Assembly: GCA_012513195.1 (NCBI GenBank)
Contig: JAAZCR010000054.1
Span: forward strand, 1-18,575
Source of the DNA: Bacilli bacterium
Lineage (GTDB): Bacteria; Bacillota_I; Bacilli_A; Haloplasmatales; Haloplasmataceae
Direction of reading: 5' to 3'
Length of the DNA stretch: 18,575 nt
Shown here: piece by piece, positions 17,692 to 18,575 of the stretch
How positions within the stretch are numbered: position 1 is the first letter of the stretch
Layout: each line of letters opens with the position of its first letter
The notes under the pieces: model-generated
What the model was told of the DNA's origin: nothing
What the model saw: the letters and a program-made list of their open reading frames with translations, nothing else
Database searches by the model: none
Translations under genes and position numbers: made by a program

Positions 17692-18575
17692 TTAGTTACC
17701 CACCCTTCTTAAGAGTTTTTGAACTACGAGGTTCGCAAAGATCATAGTTAGGAACAATACTGTAGCGATAGCAGATGCGTACCCCATTTCATACCGTGTT
17801 GAACCGTAGTCAATTAAGTGGGTTAGAATTGTGTGACCTGCATATTCGGTTGATGGTAAACCAGCCATTTCGATGGAGACACTACCAACCGCAAACGATG
17901 ATGTTATTTGCATAACAGCACCGAATAATAATTGTGGTTTCATCGATGGCAATGTGATATACCATAATTCTTGCCAACGGTTCCTAATACCATCAATTGC
18001 GCCTGCTTCATAAAGCGTTCTGTCAACATTTTGTAAACCAGCAATGAATGATAGAAAACTTACACCTAAACTCAACCATAATTGTACTAGTATTAATATC
18101 CAAATAATGTAATTAGCGTTAGCTAACCAGAGGATGGGCTCAGAGATAATACCCATATAAATTAAGATTGAGTTTGCATAACCATAAAGGTCACTTGAGA
18201 AGATCAATTTCCAAATCAAGTAAGCATTACCACTAATTGATGGAGCATAGAATACCACTGTTAAAAATACTCTTAAAGGTTTTTTCAATTCATTAATTAA
18301 CCATGCCAATACGAAACATAATAGATAACTTATTGGACCAGTTATGAATGCGATAATTAATGTATTCTTAATAGCGATGAGGAAAATATCATCTTTAAAT
18401 AAGAGATTAATGTAGTTTGTAAATCCAACGAAGTCTGGCCATTCTAGCATGTTAAAGTTTGTGAAACTTATAATCATCGCCAAAACAACTGGTAAGAAGG
18501 TAAAGAGGAAGAAACAAAGCATGAATGGTGCTACCATTAGATATTTCGTTTTATTCAGTTTAATGTTCTTCCATA
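17692..18575 (-). CDS. permease A: MalF-like sugar ABC transporter permease, N-terminus cut by window edge
   Basis: The frame stays open to the window edge. Upstream of the first Met in view (18537) it reads WKNIKLNKTKYL, a basic lead-in typical of these permeases, and that Met has no SD, so the true start is very probably beyond 18575. About 293 codons are visible. The first helix is near VAPFMLCFFLFTFLPVVLA, and the EAA loop is LYEAGAIDGIRNRWQELW. Six helices are present in the usual MalF-like pattern. It pairs with permease B, one base downstream. A cognate binding protein may lie upstream of the window, since the only one seen here follows permease D. Confidence 0.93.
   Translation of the reverse strand, partial: WKNIKLNKTKYLMVAPFMLCFFLFTFLPVVLAMIISFTNFNMLEWPDFVGFTNYINLLFKDDIFLIAIKNTLIIAFITGPISYLLCFVLAWLINELKKPLRVFLTVVFYAPSISGNAYLIWKLIFSSDLYGYANSILIYMGIISEPILWLANANYIIWILILVQLWLSLGVSFLSFIAGLQNVDRTLYEAGAIDGIRNRWQELWYITLPSMKPQLLFGAVMQITSSFAVGSVSIEMAGLPSTEYAGHTILTHLIDYGSTRYEMGYASAIATVLFLTMIFANLVVQKLLRRVGN

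Noticed and set aside
17380..17712. Plus-strand frame of 110 codons opposite permease B
   Set aside because: It is antisense to a clear permease with EAA loop and has no independent support.

Overview
The window is AT-rich bacterial DNA in which every supported gene lies on the minus strand, so transcription runs from position 18575 down to 1. UGA is used as a stop, which rules out the Mycoplasma code. Shine-Dalgarno sites are strong (AGGAGG) and gene junctions are very tight. The solute-binding lipoprotein has a Thr/Gln linker of the kind I associate with Acholeplasma, Izemoplasma and related lineages. I infer a low-GC Bacillota or Tenericutes-like organism without an outer membrane. The species cannot be named from this sequence.

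Upstream block (18575 to 10038): two complete pairs of CUT1-type sugar ABC permeases flank three unusual envelope proteins. The order of transcription is permease A (MalF-like, cut by the window edge), permease B (MalG-like), a secreted NHL-type propeller with TPR and C-terminal anchor, a YIP1-family membrane protein, a large membrane-anchored DUF5696-type protein, permease C (MalF-like) and permease D (MalG-like). Neighbours are separated by a few bases or overlap, including two ATGA overlaps, so this looks like one operon. No ATPase is encoded in the window.

Middle (10037 to 7506): an AT-rich 270-base gap holds a candidate promoter and a cre/LacI-type operator. Next is a lipoprotein solute-binding protein with two C-terminal Ig-like domains, starting at GTG. 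A long palindrome follows its stop and probably acts as a terminator or processing hairpin.

Downstream block (7505 to 1): a two-helix membrane protein with a TPR-like tail, then three glycosidases without signal peptides. These are a divergent GH35-type beta-galactosidase, a GH27-type alpha-galactosidase, and a GH2 LacZ whose C-terminus lies beyond position 1.

Taken together, the window reads as a galactoside-utilisation locus. Galactose-containing oligosaccharides would be captured and perhaps trimmed at the cell surface, imported by an ABC system with an unusually large set of parts, and broken down in the cytoplasm by alpha- and beta-galactosidases. The most interesting element is the combination of two permease pairs with propeller, YIP1 and DUF5696 proteins. 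It suggests an expanded glycan import complex whose workings I do not know to be described. Three apparent N-terminal extensions (permease D, DUF5696, NHL protein) are corrected here using Shine-Dalgarno positions.
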